Shown here piece by piece: positions 1-8,565 of a stretch of 64,000 nt of DNA. The position numbers were made by a program, and so were the translations under genes. The notes below the pieces were generated by a model, which saw nothing but the letters and a program-made list of their open reading frames with translations, had not been told where the DNA came from and ran no database searches. The stretch is taken from NCBI GenBank assembly GCA_963806955.1, contig CAWDZG010000002.1, positions 806,001 to 870,000 on the forward strand, given 5' to 3'. The stretch comes from Gaiellasilicea sp963806955 (GTDB taxonomy: Bacteria > Actinomycetota > Thermoleophilia > Gaiellales > Gaiellaceae). Position 1 is the first letter of the stretch; every line of letters begins with the position of its first letter.

Positions 1-1
1 C

Positions 2-1039
2 GAGGCCGGCCCGGGCGAGATCGTCGCGGTCGCCGGACTGCCCGAGGTCACGATCGGCGAGACGCTCGCCGACCCGGACGACCCGCGTCCGCTGCCGGTC
101 TCGACGGTCGACGAGCCGAGCCTCTCGATGACGATCGGGATCAACACCTCGCCGCTCGCGGGCCGCGAGGGCGACAGGCTGACTGCCTCCCTGCTCAGGG
201 GCCGCCTCGATCAGGAGCTCGTCGGCAACGTCTCGCTGCGCGTGCTCACGACCGAGCGCCCGGACACCTGGGAGGTGCAGGGGCGCGGCGAGCTCCAGCT
301 CGCGGTGCTCGTCGAGTTGATGCGGCGCGAGGGCTTCGAGCTGACGGTCGGCAAGCCGCAGGTCGTGACACAGCTCGTCGACGGCAAGCTGCACGAGCCG
401 GTCGAGCGGCTCGCGATCGACGCGCCCGAGGACTACGTCGGCGTGCTCACGCAGCTGCTCGCGCTGCGCAAGGGCCGCCTCGAGCAGATGGTCAACCACG
501 GCACCGGCTGGGTGCGCCTCGAGTACCTCGTCCCCGCCCGCGGCCTGATCGGCTTCCGCACCGAGTTCCTCACCGAGACGCGCGGCACCGGCATCCTCCA
601 CCACGTCTTCGACCGCTACGAGCCCTGGCACGGCGAGCTGCGCACGCGCCCGACCGGGAGCCTCGTCGCCGACCGGCGCGGCCCGGCGACCTCGTTCGCA
701 CTGATGAACCTGCAGGAGCGCGGCTCGATGTTCATCGGGCCGACGATCGAGGTCTACGAGGGGATGATCGTCGGCGAGAACGCGCGCGCCGAGGACCTCG
801 ACGTCAACGCGACGAAGGAGAAGAAGCTGACGAATATGCGCGCCTCGTCCTCCGACGAGACCGTGCGCCTGATTCCGCCCCGCCCCATGTCGCTCGAGCA
901 GGCGCTCGAGTTCATCCGCGAGGACGAATGCGTCGAGGTAACTCCGGCGAGCGTGCGCCTGCGCAAGGTCGAGCTCGACGCGACGAGGCGCCAGAGCTCC
1001 GCGGGCAAGAAGGCCCGCTCGCTCGCCGCCGCCGGGTAA
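2..1039 (+). CDS. typA: Translational GTPase TypA/BipA, C-terminal part (5' truncated)
   Basis: The frame is already open at base 2 and ends with TAA at 1037-1039, so only the C-terminal 345 residues are present; the GTPase domain lies upstream of the window. TypA/BipA is a ribosome-associated, EF-G-like GTPase involved in ribosome assembly and stress adaptation. Visible family signatures are the elongation-factor domain III block GRGELQLAVLVELMRREGFE, the segment VPARGLIGFRTEFLTETRGTG, and the BipA-specific C-terminal block with TNMRASSSDE and LEQALEFIREDECVEVTP. The ATG at 128 is internal and is not the start. Identification is firm. Confidence 0.95.
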   Translation, partial: EAGPGEIVAVAGLPEVTIGETLADPDDPRPLPVSTVDEPSLSMTIGINTSPLAGREGDRLTASLLRGRLDQELVGNVSLRVLTTERPDTWEVQGRGELQLAVLVELMRREGFELTVGKPQVVTQLVDGKLHEPVERLAIDAPEDYVGVLTQLLALRKGRLEQMVNHGTGWVRLEYLVPARGLIGFRTEFLTETRGTGILHHVFDRYEPWHGELRTRPTGSLVADRRGPATSFALMNLQERGSMFIGPTIEVYEGMIVGENARAEDLDVNATKEKKLTNMRASSSDETVRLIPPRPMSLEQALEFIREDECVEVTPASVRLRKVELDATRRQSSAGKKARSLAAAG

Positions 1040-1044
1040 CCGGA

Positions 1045-1767
1045 GTGGCGCCGCTCGTGGAGGTCGCCCTCAACGGGGCGCGCTCGGACAACGAGCACCC
1101 GGCGGTCCCGAGGACACCTGCTCAGCTCGCGGCAGCTGCGGCGGCTGCTGTCGCCGCAGGCGCGCACGTCGTGCACCTGCACGCCTTCGACGGGGACGGT
1201 CTGCAGACGCTCGCCGCGGAGCCTTGCGCCGACGCGCTGCGTGCGGTGCGGGCGGCGTGCGCGGGGATCCCGATCTCGCTCACGACGTCGGCCGGCATCG
1301 AGCCCGATTCGGAGCGGCGGCTCGCGCTCGTCGCCGCCTGGACGGAACTGCCGGATCTCGTCTCCGCGAACCAGGGTGAGGACGGGATCGTCGACCTGTG
1401 CAAGCACCTGCTGGCACGCGGCGTCGGGATCGAGGCCGGACTGCTCGAGCTGCGCGATGCGGGCACGTTCGCGGCAACCGGGATCGCCCCGCACTGCGTC
1501 CGCGTCCTGCTCGAGCCACTCGACGCCGATCCGGACGAGGCGGTCGCACACGCCGCTGCGATGGAGTCCGTGCTCGCCGAGGCGGGCATCCGCGTGGAAC
1601 AGGTGCACCACGGCGACGGGATCGCGTCGTGGGCCGTGAGCCGGCGGGCGCTGGAGCGCGGCCACGGCATCCGCACCGGACTGGAGGACACCGTCGTGCT
1701 TCCGGACGGCCGGCTCGCGGCCGACAACGCGGCCCTGGTGCGCGCCGCCGCCGCGCTGCTCGGCTGA
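1045..1767 (+). CDS. BKACE-family (DUF849) beta-keto acid cleavage enzyme
   Basis: A 240-residue protein of the family that includes 3-keto-5-aminohexanoate cleavage enzyme, in which a metal-dependent TIM barrel condenses a beta-keto acid with acetyl-CoA. It opens with LVEVALNGARSDNEHPAVP and carries the metal-site-like HVVHLHAFDGDG, later SANQGEDGIVDL and GIEAGLLEL. I chose the GTG at 1045, six bases after the typA stop, because the family N-terminus begins there; the longer frame upstream overlaps typA and reads as non-coding. It is shorter than typical members (about 270-300 residues). The substrate cannot be read from sequence. Confidence 0.75.
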   Translation: MAPLVEVALNGARSDNEHPAVPRTPAQLAAAAAAAVAAGAHVVHLHAFDGDGLQTLAAEPCADALRAVRAACAGIPISLTTSAGIEPDSERRLALVAAWTELPDLVSANQGEDGIVDLCKHLLARGVGIEAGLLELRDAGTFAATGIAPHCVRVLLEPLDADPDEAVAHAAAMESVLAEAGIRVEQVHHGDGIASWAVSRRALERGHGIRTGLEDTVVLPDGRLAADNAALVRAAAALLG

Positions 1768-1816
1768 GACATCGTGCGCGGAGACCGGTCGGCTCAGCCT
1801 CCGGAGGGCGGACTGC

Positions 1817-2215
1817 TCAGCGGTCGTCGGCCAGCGCGGCGACGAGCGCGGCGCGGAGGTGCTCGGCGGTGACGTCCTTGAGCAGGTAGTCGACCGCACC
1901 AGCATGCCGCGCCGCCGCCGCGACGTCGGCGTCGCGACAGACGGTCAGCATCAGGACACGCGTCTCGGGCACGGAGCGCACGATCGCCGTCGCTGCCGCG
2001 ATCCCGCCGCCGGGCATCTCGACGTCGAGCAGGCAGAGCTGCGGCCGCTCCCGCAGCGCCGCCTCGACTGCTGCGTCTGCGGAGCCCGCCTCGGCGCAGA
2101 CGCGAAAGCCCAGCTCCTCGAGCTCGAGGCGGATCGCCATCCGCAACATCGGGTGGTCGTCGGCGAGCAGGACGGTGGCCCCCGCCGCACCCGTAACCCC
2201 CATGTCGACCACCAT
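1817..2215 (-). CDS. Receiver-only response regulator
   Basis: A stand-alone REC domain of about 132 residues with no output domain. The phosphorylation machinery is visible: the acidic pair in LLADDHP, the acceptor Asp in CLLDVEMPGGG, the switch Thr in LMLTVCRD and the conserved Lys in YLLKDV. It ends at residues ALADDR with nothing resembling a DNA-binding domain after it. It lies 57 bp downstream of a LuxR-type regulator and its kinase on the same strand, so it probably acts as a phosphate sink or protein-interaction output of that kinase. The start at 2215 is chosen for its ATG with a weak AGGA upstream; a longer frame to 2251 is possible. Confidence 0.75.
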   Translation of the reverse strand: MVVDMGVTGAAGATVLLADDHPMLRMAIRLELEELGFRVCAEAGSADAAVEAALRERPQLCLLDVEMPGGGIAAATAIVRSVPETRVLMLTVCRDADVAAAARHAGAVDYLLKDVTAEHLRAALVAALADDR

Positions 2216-2272
2216 CAGGCGATCCTGCGGCGCGTGGCCGCGACGCGGCAAGCGACACGCCGTGGAGATCCC

Positions 2273-2914
2273 TCAACGACCCGCGAAGAGGCGAATCGCG
2301 GCATCGCGGTCGGGCAGGTCGAGCTTCTTCAGGATCGAGGCGATGTGGCTGCGCACAGTGGGCTGCGTCAGCGAGAGCCGCAGCGCGATCTGCGCCGTGG
2401 TCAGCTCCTCCCTGAGCAGGTCGAGCACCTGCCACTCGCGGCTCGTCAGCTGAGGCCCGGTCGGATCCGCGACGAGGGCGCGGTGGCGCGGGCCGCGATC
2501 CCGGAACTCGCCCATCAGGCGCGTGACGAGCTGGCGCGGCAGCGCCGCCTTGCCGTCGAGCACGTCCTGCAGCGCGTGCGCCAGCCGTCCGGGATCGATC
2601 TCCTTCAGCAGGTAGCCGGCCGCTCCGGCTCGGATGGCCGCGAACAGATCGGCGTCGTCGGCCGAGACGGTGAGCATGACCACCTTCGCGTCGGGGAGTC
2701 GGGCCGTGATCTCCCATGCCGCCGCGACGCCGTTCCCCGGCATGCGGATGTCGAGGATGCAGACGTCGGGCCGCTCGCGGAGCGCGGCCTCGACGGCCGC
2801 CGGCGCATCGGCGACGTCCGCGCACACGGAGAAGCGCTCGTCCTCCTCGAGGAGCTCGCGGATGTCTCCGCGCGTCGGCGCGTGGTCGTCCGCGATCAGA
2901 ACCCGTGCGGTCAC
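2273..2914 (-). CDS. NarL/FixJ-family response regulator (REC + LuxR-type HTH)
   Basis: A 213-residue two-domain regulator. The receiver has IADDHAPTR, acceptor Asp in CILDIRMPGNG, Thr in VMLTVSADD and Lys in YLLKEID. The C-terminal LuxR/GerE helix-turn-helix is LTSREWQVLDLL followed by TTAQIALRLSLTQPTVRSHI. The start is the GTG at 2914, whose GTGA overlaps the TGA of the upstream kinase gene at 2911-2913, implying translational coupling. It is the cognate output of that kinase by position. Targets are unknown. Confidence 0.88.
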   Translation of the reverse strand: MTARVLIADDHAPTRGDIRELLEEDERFSVCADVADAPAAVEAALRERPDVCILDIRMPGNGVAAAWEITARLPDAKVVMLTVSADDADLFAAIRAGAAGYLLKEIDPGRLAHALQDVLDGKAALPRQLVTRLMGEFRDRGPRHRALVADPTGPQLTSREWQVLDLLREELTTAQIALRLSLTQPTVRSHIASILKKLDLPDRDAAIRLFAGR

Positions 2915-4332
2915 GGCAGCAGCACGAGGATCTCCGTCCCGCTGCCGGGGGCGGACCGGACGCTGAAGGAGCCTCCGAGCGCGACGGTGCGCTCGCGCAT
3001 GCTGATCAGGCCGAACCTCCCCGGTGCGGATTCGGTCAGGTCGAACCCGACGCCGTCGTCGGCCACGGTGAACCGAATCCCCCCGTTCTGGCGCAGCTCC
3101 ACCCGGACCACGGCGGCGTCCGCGTGCCGGGCGGCGTTGGAGACGGCCTCGCACGCGATCCGGACGAGCGCCTCGCGGGTGTCGCCGTCGGGGGCGACCT
3201 CTCTTTCCAGCTCCAGCTTCAGCTCGACCGGATGCCGAGCGACCACCTCCTCCAGCGCCTCCGCCAGCACGTCGGCAAGCGGCAGGTCGAGTGGTCGCGT
3301 CAGTGCGGCGATCGCCCGCCGCGACTCTCCGAGCGCACGTTCCGCCGCGGCCGCGATCACGCGAGCCTCCTCGGTGTGGCCGGCCGCACCGAGCCGGCGC
3401 GCTCGCCGGACGATGAAGGCGAGCTCCTGGGCCATCCCGTCATGGAGGTCGCGTGCGATGCGCCGTCGCTCCTCGAGCACGGCCGTCGCGGCGAGCCCAC
3501 GCCAGTACTCGCCGATCTCCCGCGCGCCCCCGACGAGCAGGACCGCGTAGAACGAGAAGCGCAGCAGGTCGCCGGTGTAGACCATGTCGGTGCGGATGGC
3601 GGGCATCAGCAGGTAGTGCAGCCGTCCGAACGCTGCGAGCGTGGTACCGATCGCGACAGCGGTGAGGAAGGGGTCGCGCACGATCCGCGCCCGGAACGAG
3701 AACCCGATCGCCGCCAGCGCGAAGCTGACGAGCAGTGGCACCTGGATCGCCAGGAGGCCGCGGTTCGAGCCCAGCTGCGGCCGGCTCGCGTCACGGGCGA
3801 AAGCGTCGAGAAAGTCGGGCGGAAACTGCGTGATCGAGAGGTAGAGCAGTCCGTGGACGATCGCCGCCCCCAGCGCGCTCGCCGCGACCGCCAACGGGAT
3901 CAGACGCCGGCTCACCCGCAGCTTCCGGGCGGGCGCGAACGCGGCGGCGGCGAGGAGGCCGGCGCCGACGAGCGACAGCGAGGCGGTCGCCAGCCGCGCG
4001 TGCGGGTCCTGCCAGACTGCGAGCAGGCCGGCCAGCGCGAGGTTTGCGAGCGCCAGCAGCGCGAGAGCCCAGGCGAGCAGGAGCTGGTGGAGAGCGCGGC
4101 CGCGGAGGAAGCGGCCGAGCGAGAGGTACGAGACGACCAGGGCGATCACCGCAGCCGCCGCCTCGAGCGCCACCCGCAACGTGCGCGCGTCGTAGGCGAA
4201 TCGCAGCGCCGAGATCTCGGCCACGGCGAGGGTCAAGATCGCCGCGGCTGCGGCGACGAAGAGGGGAGGAGGCAGTGAGCGAAGCGCGCGCACGTCGTCC
4301 AGCCAGGATGACCGTCGGATGCGTCCCGGCAA
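2911..4332 (-). CDS. NarL-type membrane sensor histidine kinase (HisKA_3/HATPase_c)
   Basis: About 473 residues. The N-terminal half is a run of roughly six to eight hydrophobic membrane segments (for example PPPLFVAAAAAILTLAV and LLLAWALALLALANLALAGL) with no large extracellular domain, suggesting intramembrane or lipid-linked sensing. The kinase core has the HisKA_3 phosphoacceptor block IARDLHDGMAQELAF and the ATPase N-box EAVSNAARHADA, then VADDGVGFDL and GRFGLISMRERT. Start is uncertain: TTG at 4332 or GTG at 4293, neither with a good ribosome site; the frame further upstream is antisense to glgP and not coding. It overlaps the LuxR-type regulator gene by 4 bp. Confidence 0.85.
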   Translation of the reverse strand: MPGRIRRSSWLDDVRALRSLPPPLFVAAAAAILTLAVAEISALRFAYDARTLRVALEAAAAVIALVVSYLSLGRFLRGRALHQLLLAWALALLALANLALAGLLAVWQDPHARLATASLSLVGAGLLAAAAFAPARKLRVSRRLIPLAVAASALGAAIVHGLLYLSITQFPPDFLDAFARDASRPQLGSNRGLLAIQVPLLVSFALAAIGFSFRARIVRDPFLTAVAIGTTLAAFGRLHYLLMPAIRTDMVYTGDLLRFSFYAVLLVGGAREIGEYWRGLAATAVLEERRRIARDLHDGMAQELAFIVRRARRLGAAGHTEEARVIAAAAERALGESRRAIAALTRPLDLPLADVLAEALEEVVARHPVELKLELEREVAPDGDTREALVRIACEAVSNAARHADAAVVRVELRQNGGIRFTVADDGVGFDLTESAPGRFGLISMRERTVALGGSFSVRSAPGSGTEILVLLP

Positions 4333-4391
4333 GCCGGCTCGAAGCACCTGCCCGGCCGCAGGGGCGGCGGCCTTCCTCGGCTCCCCCGGAC

Positions 4392-6083
4392 TCAGCGGGC
4401 GGAGCGGAACGCGTCGAGGTAGTAGCCCTCGACGTACTCGATCACCGCGCGCTGCATCGAGAAGCGCGGCGCGAGCTGCGCGATCGACTCCTTCATCATC
4501 TCGAGCCAGCGCTCGCGCTCGTCCGTCCAGGTCGGGACGACCTGCTCCTCGAGCAGCCGGTAGAGCTGCTCCATGTCGGCTTCGTCGGAGGCGCCGTCGA
4601 TCGCCCAGCCGACCTCGGGGGAGTAGCCCTCGGCCCACCAGCCGTCGAGCACGGAGAGATTGAGCACGCCGTTCACGGCCGCCTTCATCCCACTCGTGCC
4701 CGAGGCCTCGAGCGGCCGCCGCGGCGTGTTCAGCCAGACGTCGCAGCCACGCACGAGCGTGCGCGCCAGGCCCATGTCGTAGTTCTCGAGGAAGACGACG
4801 CGGCCCTGCGCGCTCGGATCGCGGCCGAGCTCGACGATCGCCTGCATCACGTCCTTGCCCGGCACGTCCGCGGGATGCGCCTTGCCGGCGACGACGATCT
4901 GCACCGGCAGCGAGAGCAGCCGCTCGACATCGGAGAAGACGAGCCCGGCACGCTTGTAGGTGGCGAAGCGGCGGGCGAAGCCGATCGTGAGCCGGTCCGG
5001 GTCGATGCCGGCGCGCTCGGCAAGACGTGCCTTGGCGGCCGCATGGACGCGCCAGAGGGCATCGCTGCCGACCTCGCGGGCGGCGCCCCAGTTCGCCTCG
5101 TCGGGCGGCGCCTCGGGCTGCACGCCGGCGTAGCGCAGCAGCTCGCCGAGCGCCGGGTCCAGCCAGGTCGGCACGTGGACGCCGTTCGTGACGTGCCCGA
5201 TCGGCGTGCGCTCGCCCAGCTCTCCCCACATCTCGCGTGCGACCTCGCCGTGCAGGTCGGAGACACCGTTGGCGGCCGCGGAGAGCCGCAGCGCCAGCGG
5301 CGTCAGGCCGAAGCCGGGCTCGTCGCCGAAGCGGCCGAGCGCGAGCAGCTCCTCGCGGTCGAGACCGGCCGAGTCGGCGAGCTCGCCGACGTAGCGCGTG
5401 ACGAGCTGCTCGTCGAAAACCTCGTTCCCGGCCGGCACGGGCGTGTGCGTCGTGAAGACGGACGAGCGGCGGACGTGCTCGAGCGCATCCGCCGTCGTCG
5501 TCCCGCTCGCGACGAGCGCGCGCAACCGCTCGATCTGGAGAAAGACGGAGTGGCCTTCGTTCAAGTGGAAGACGTTCGGCTCGATCCCGAGCGCGGCCAG
5601 CGCCCGGACGCCGCCGACGCCGAGCAGGAGCTCCTGGCGGATCCGGTGCTCACGGTCGCCGCTGTAGAGCGCGTCCGTGAGCCAGTCGACCTCGAGCAGG
5701 TACAGCGGCACGGAGCCGACGTCCTTGCGCCAGACCGCTGCCTCGATCGTCTCGCCGGCCAGGTCGACCGTGACCGTGACCGGCTCGCGGACGAGCCCGA
5801 CCGCACGGGGGTCGACCGGCTGGTAGTCCTCCGTCTGGCGCCCGGCGTCGTCGATGCCCTGCCGGAAGTAGCCGCCCCGATAGAGCAGGCCGACACCGAT
5901 CAGCGGAATGCCGAGGTCGGCGGCAGCCTTGAGGTGGTCGCCGGCGAGCACACCGAGGCCGCCGGAGTAGATCGGCAACCGCTCGTGCAGGCCGAACTCC
6001 ATGCTGAAGTACGCGATCCGGAGGTCGGCGTCCTCCCCGCGCTCGCGCTGCCACCAGGTCCGTGCTTCGGTCGTCGTCTGCAT
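4392..6083 (-). CDS. glgP: Alpha-glucan phosphorylase (GT35)
   Basis: A 563-residue PLP-dependent glucan phosphorylase releasing glucose-1-phosphate from alpha-1,4-glucans. N-terminal family block YFSMEFGLHERLPIYSGGLG; acceptor-side segment HLNEGHSVF; sugar-phosphate block IGFARRFATYKRAGL; and the PLP-lysine motif EASGTSGMKAAVNG with the Schiff-base Lys at residue 467. It is the short actinobacterial/thermophile-type alpha-glucan phosphorylase rather than the roughly 800-residue classical enzyme. It is transcribed toward the kinase/regulator operon, 59 bp away. It complements the glucan/trehalose cluster at 36-52 kb. Confidence 0.92.
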   Translation of the reverse strand: MQTTTEARTWWQRERGEDADLRIAYFSMEFGLHERLPIYSGGLGVLAGDHLKAAADLGIPLIGVGLLYRGGYFRQGIDDAGRQTEDYQPVDPRAVGLVREPVTVTVDLAGETIEAAVWRKDVGSVPLYLLEVDWLTDALYSGDREHRIRQELLLGVGGVRALAALGIEPNVFHLNEGHSVFLQIERLRALVASGTTTADALEHVRRSSVFTTHTPVPAGNEVFDEQLVTRYVGELADSAGLDREELLALGRFGDEPGFGLTPLALRLSAAANGVSDLHGEVAREMWGELGERTPIGHVTNGVHVPTWLDPALGELLRYAGVQPEAPPDEANWGAAREVGSDALWRVHAAAKARLAERAGIDPDRLTIGFARRFATYKRAGLVFSDVERLLSLPVQIVVAGKAHPADVPGKDVMQAIVELGRDPSAQGRVVFLENYDMGLARTLVRGCDVWLNTPRRPLEASGTSGMKAAVNGVLNLSVLDGWWAEGYSPEVGWAIDGASDEADMEQLYRLLEEQVVPTWTDERERWLEMMKESIAQLAPRFSMQRAVIEYVEGYYLDAFRSAR

Positions 6084-6183
6084 GGGTTCCCGTTTGTCGG
6101 GCGCGCGGCGATCGCCGTCGGCGCCCGCGGAAACGTACCTACGGCGTCCCGCGCTCTGCGCCGGTACGCGCTAGCCTGAAGCG

Positions 6184-6972
6184 GTGCAGACAGGCTGGAA
6201 CGAGTTTCTGCGCGCGTCGGGTCAGTCCGGCCACGGAGCGCAGGTCTACCGCGACGTCGGCGAGCTCGCCGAGTCCGTGGCGAGGTATCTCGGCGTCGGC
6301 TTCGACCTGCGCGAGCCCGCCCTCGTCGTCGCCACGCCCGACCACTGGGCCGCGTGCGCCGAATCCCTGGCCGCCACCGGCTGGGATGCACCCCGCCTCG
6401 AGCAGCACGAGCTCCTCGTCCTCGTCGACGCCGAGGAGACGCTGGCGGCGATCACGGCCGGCGGGCGCCCCACCGAGCGCAAGTTCGACGAGGTGATCGG
6501 CGCGCTTCTCGACGCGATCGCCGACCGCCATCCCGGCCGGCCCGTGCGCGTGTTCGGCGAGATGGTCCACCTCCTGAGCGCGCGGGGCGACGTCGACGGC
6601 GCGATCGAGGTCGAGTCGCTCTGGAACCGGCTCGGCCGCCGCCGCCGCTTCACGCTCCTCTGCGGCTACGGCATCGACGTCTTCGACCTGGAGACCCAGT
6701 CCACGCTCCTGCCGGCGATCTGCCGTGCCCACTCACACGTGCTTCCGGCAGACGATCCGGAGCGGTTGCACCGGGCCGTCGACGCAGCGCTGGCGGAGAG
6801 TCTCGGCTCGGACTCCGGCAAGGTCTACGCGCTTGCCGCCCAGCAGGTGCGGCGCAAGGACGTGCCCGCGGCCGAGCTCGCGCTGATGTGGGTGAGCTCG
6901 CAGATGCCGCTCTCGGCCGAGCGGATCCTCGATTCGGCCCGCGCGCACTATCTGCGCGAGCCCGCCGCCTAG
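6184..6972 (+). CDS. MEDS-domain (DcmR-like sensory) protein
   Basis: A 262-residue soluble protein starting at GTG 6184, divergent from glgP. The first 190 residues match the MEDS fold: YRDVGELAESVARYLGVGF, PALVVATPDHWAAC, the Asp-Ala-Glu-rich LVLVDAEETLAAI, RVFGEMVHLL and LLCGYGIDVFD. MEDS domains occur in DcmR-type sensors and upstream of anti-sigma or HATPase modules; here no kinase or DNA-binding domain follows, only an alpha-helical tail of about 70 residues. A sensory or regulatory role is inferred from the domain. The gene's 3' end is overlapped on the other strand by the extended dienelactone-hydrolase frame. Confidence 0.7.
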   Translation: MQTGWNEFLRASGQSGHGAQVYRDVGELAESVARYLGVGFDLREPALVVATPDHWAACAESLAATGWDAPRLEQHELLVLVDAEETLAAITAGGRPTERKFDEVIGALLDAIADRHPGRPVRVFGEMVHLLSARGDVDGAIEVESLWNRLGRRRRFTLLCGYGIDVFDLETQSTLLPAICRAHSHVLPADDPERLHRAVDAALAESLGSDSGKVYALAAQQVRRKDVPAAELALMWVSSQMPLSAERILDSARAHYLREPAA

Positions 6973-7723
6973 CCACGTACCGCTCGACGAAGGCGAGGAC
7001 GCGGGCCCACGCGTCCGCCGATGCGTCTGCGAACTGCTCCTGCTTGCGGTCGAAGAAGCTGTGCGGGGCGCCGTCGTAGACGACGACCTCGTGCACCACG
7101 CTCGCCTCGGCGAGGGCAGCCTCGAACGCCCGCACGTCCTCCACCGGGATCGACGGATCGTCGCCGCCCATCAGCCCGAGGATCGGCGCCGTCACCTCCG
7201 CGGCCCGCTGCGCCGGGCCGGGCGAGCCGTCCTGCCCAGGCCCCGGCCGGCCGTAGAAGCCGACGGCACCGGCGAGCCCGTGCCCGCCCGCCGCCGCGAG
7301 CCAGGAATGCCGGCCGCCGAAGCAGAACCCGACCGTGAACACCGACGAGCAGCCGGCCTCGCGCAGCCACGCGACGGCCGCGCCCGTGTCCGCCTGGACG
7401 CCCTCCGCCGTGGTCGCCTGCACGTGCGGCTGCCACTCGAACTCGTCCCCCCGCTTGCCGACCCCGGCGGTGCGGCCGAAGTAGTCGATCGCGACGGCGG
7501 TGTGCCCGCGCTCGGCGAACCGCAGCGCCAGCTCCTCGTAGAAGCGGTAGAGCCCGCGGATGTCCGGCAGGATCGCGATCCCGGCGCCGCTCGGCTCGTC
7601 CGGCGTCGCGGCGAAGGCCGCGAGCGTGTTCCCGTCGGCGGCCGTGAGGACGAGGTCGTCGTGCGAAACCGCCGCGCCGGAGATCGCGGGGATCGGCGGC
7701 GAGGAGTCGGAGTCGAAGCACAT
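6650..7723 (-). CDS. Dienelactone hydrolase family protein, with anomalous C-terminal extension
   Basis: Alpha/beta-hydrolase of the DLH family. Visible: ILPDIRGLYRFYEELALRFA, the nucleophile elbow VGFCFGGRHSW (Cys nucleophile), and the late acid/His region VYDGAPHSFFDRKQ. The family domain is complete by about residue 250 (near 6975). Beyond that the open frame runs another 108 codons of Arg/Pro/Ala-rich sequence antisense to the MEDS gene, which does not look like protein-coding sequence. A one-base shift near 6972 would give an immediate TAG at 6969-6971, so the true end is probably there. Start at ATG 7723, 33 bp from the divergent methyltransferase. Confidence 0.72.
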   Translation of the reverse strand: MCFDSDSSPPIPAISGAAVSHDDLVLTAADGNTLAAFAATPDEPSGAGIAILPDIRGLYRFYEELALRFAERGHTAVAIDYFGRTAGVGKRGDEFEWQPHVQATTAEGVQADTGAAVAWLREAGCSSVFTVGFCFGGRHSWLAAAGGHGLAGAVGFYGRPGPGQDGSPGPAQRAAEVTAPILGLMGGDDPSIPVEDVRAFEAALAEASVVHEVVVYDGAPHSFFDRKQEQFADASADAWARVLAFVERYVARRRARADSARGPNRGSARPRAASASSPTSARARPRARPCAAPAGRQARRPCRSPSRDSPPALRRRPGATAPDRLPEARVSGHGRSPAGAWTGSPGRRRRCRSRRGA

Positions 7724-7756
7724 GACTTCGCACGATAGAGCGTCCACAATGCCCGC

Positions 7757-8455
7757 GTGGCCCGCGTGCTCGACCCGGAAGGCGCCCATCTCGCCGCCCT
7801 GCTGCGCCTCGCCGACTTCGGCGGCGCGCGCGTGCTCGAGCTGGGCTGCGGCGACGGCCGCCTGACGCCGGGGATCGCGGAGCGTGCGGCGTTCGTCCTC
7901 GCCTTCGACCCGGATGCGGACGCGGTCGACGCGGCCCGGCGCAACCTCCCGGCCGAGCTGCGCGAGCGGGTCGAGTTCCGCGCTGCGGCGGCCGAGTCGA
8001 TCGAGATCACGCCCGGCTCGTTCGACCTCGTCGTCTTCTCCTGGGCGCTCTGATGCGTGCCGCCCGAGAGCGTCGTGGACGCTCTGCGCAACATGATCGA
8101 CGCAGTGCGCCCGGGCGGCCTGCTGCTCGACCTGCAGGTGATCCGGCCGCACCCGCAGGTCGAGCGCGGGACGGCGGTGGTCGCCGAGGTCGACGGCACG
8201 CCGCTGTTCGAGTGGGCCGAGGCCGCGACCGCAGCGGTCGACGCCCGGATCGCGGCCGGCGAGCTCGTCGAGGAGGCCGTCGACGACCACGATGTCCGCA
8301 AGCACTATCCGGACGGCGCGGCGGTGGTCGAGGACGTGGCCCGCGCCTCGAGGAAGGGCGACTTCGGGCCGGCCGACGCCGCGCTGCTGCGGGCGATCGC
8401 CGAGCCGCTCGCGGTGCGCGAGCGCTGCCGCCTCCGCCGGCTCCGCGTTCGTTAG
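7757..8455 (+). pseudogene. SAM-dependent methyltransferase interrupted by an in-frame TGA
   Basis: One reading frame with a single in-frame TGA at 8051-8053. The N-terminal 98 codons carry the class I SAM motif I VLELGCGDGRLTPGI, acidic motif II VLAFDPDADAV and the post-IV block FDLVVFSWAL. After the stop the same frame continues CVPPESVVDALRNMIDAVRPGGLLLDL, typical of the following motif, to TAG at 8453-8455. A CGA-to-TGA change would restore SWALRCVPPE. As written the product would be truncated in the middle of the catalytic fold; either a recent nonsense mutation or a sequence error. Start is GTG 7757. Confidence 0.75.
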
Positions 8456-8490
8456 CGGCGCGTCGCAGGGGCTAGAGTGACCGCGTCTGC

Positions 8491-8562
8491 GCCCCCGTAG
8501 CTCAGTGGATAGAGCAGCGGTTTCCTAAACCGCGTGCACAAGTTCGATTCTTGTCGGGGGCA
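8491..8562 (+). tRNA. tRNA-Arg (anticodon CCU)
   Basis: A complete cloverleaf can be folded by hand: acceptor GCCCCCG/CGGGGGC, D-arm GCTC/GAGC, anticodon stem GCGGT/ACCGC with loop TTCCTAA (anticodon CCT in DNA), and T-arm ACAAG/CTTGT with canonical loop TTCGATT. Discriminator is A at 8562 and CCA is not encoded. The anticodon loop through the 3' end is duplicated at 23864-23907, marking this gene as the integration target of the adjacent island. The 5' half is unique, so this is the functional copy. Confidence 0.96.
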
Positions 8563-8565
8563 TCC
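8522..8565 (+). repeat. Left attachment-site repeat (within tRNA-Arg)
   Basis: The 44-nt segment starts at the first base of the anticodon loop and runs three bases past the tRNA end. It matches 23864-23907 except for T at 8544 versus C at 23886. Crossover in or near the anticodon loop with the repeat reaching the tRNA 3' end is the classic arrangement left by tyrosine integrases. Confidence 0.88.

Noticed and set aside
8051..8053. Selenocysteine in the methyltransferase
   Set aside because: No stem-loop expected for a bacterial SECIS was seen after the TGA, the position is not a known redox site in this family, and CGA-to-TGA explains it more simply.
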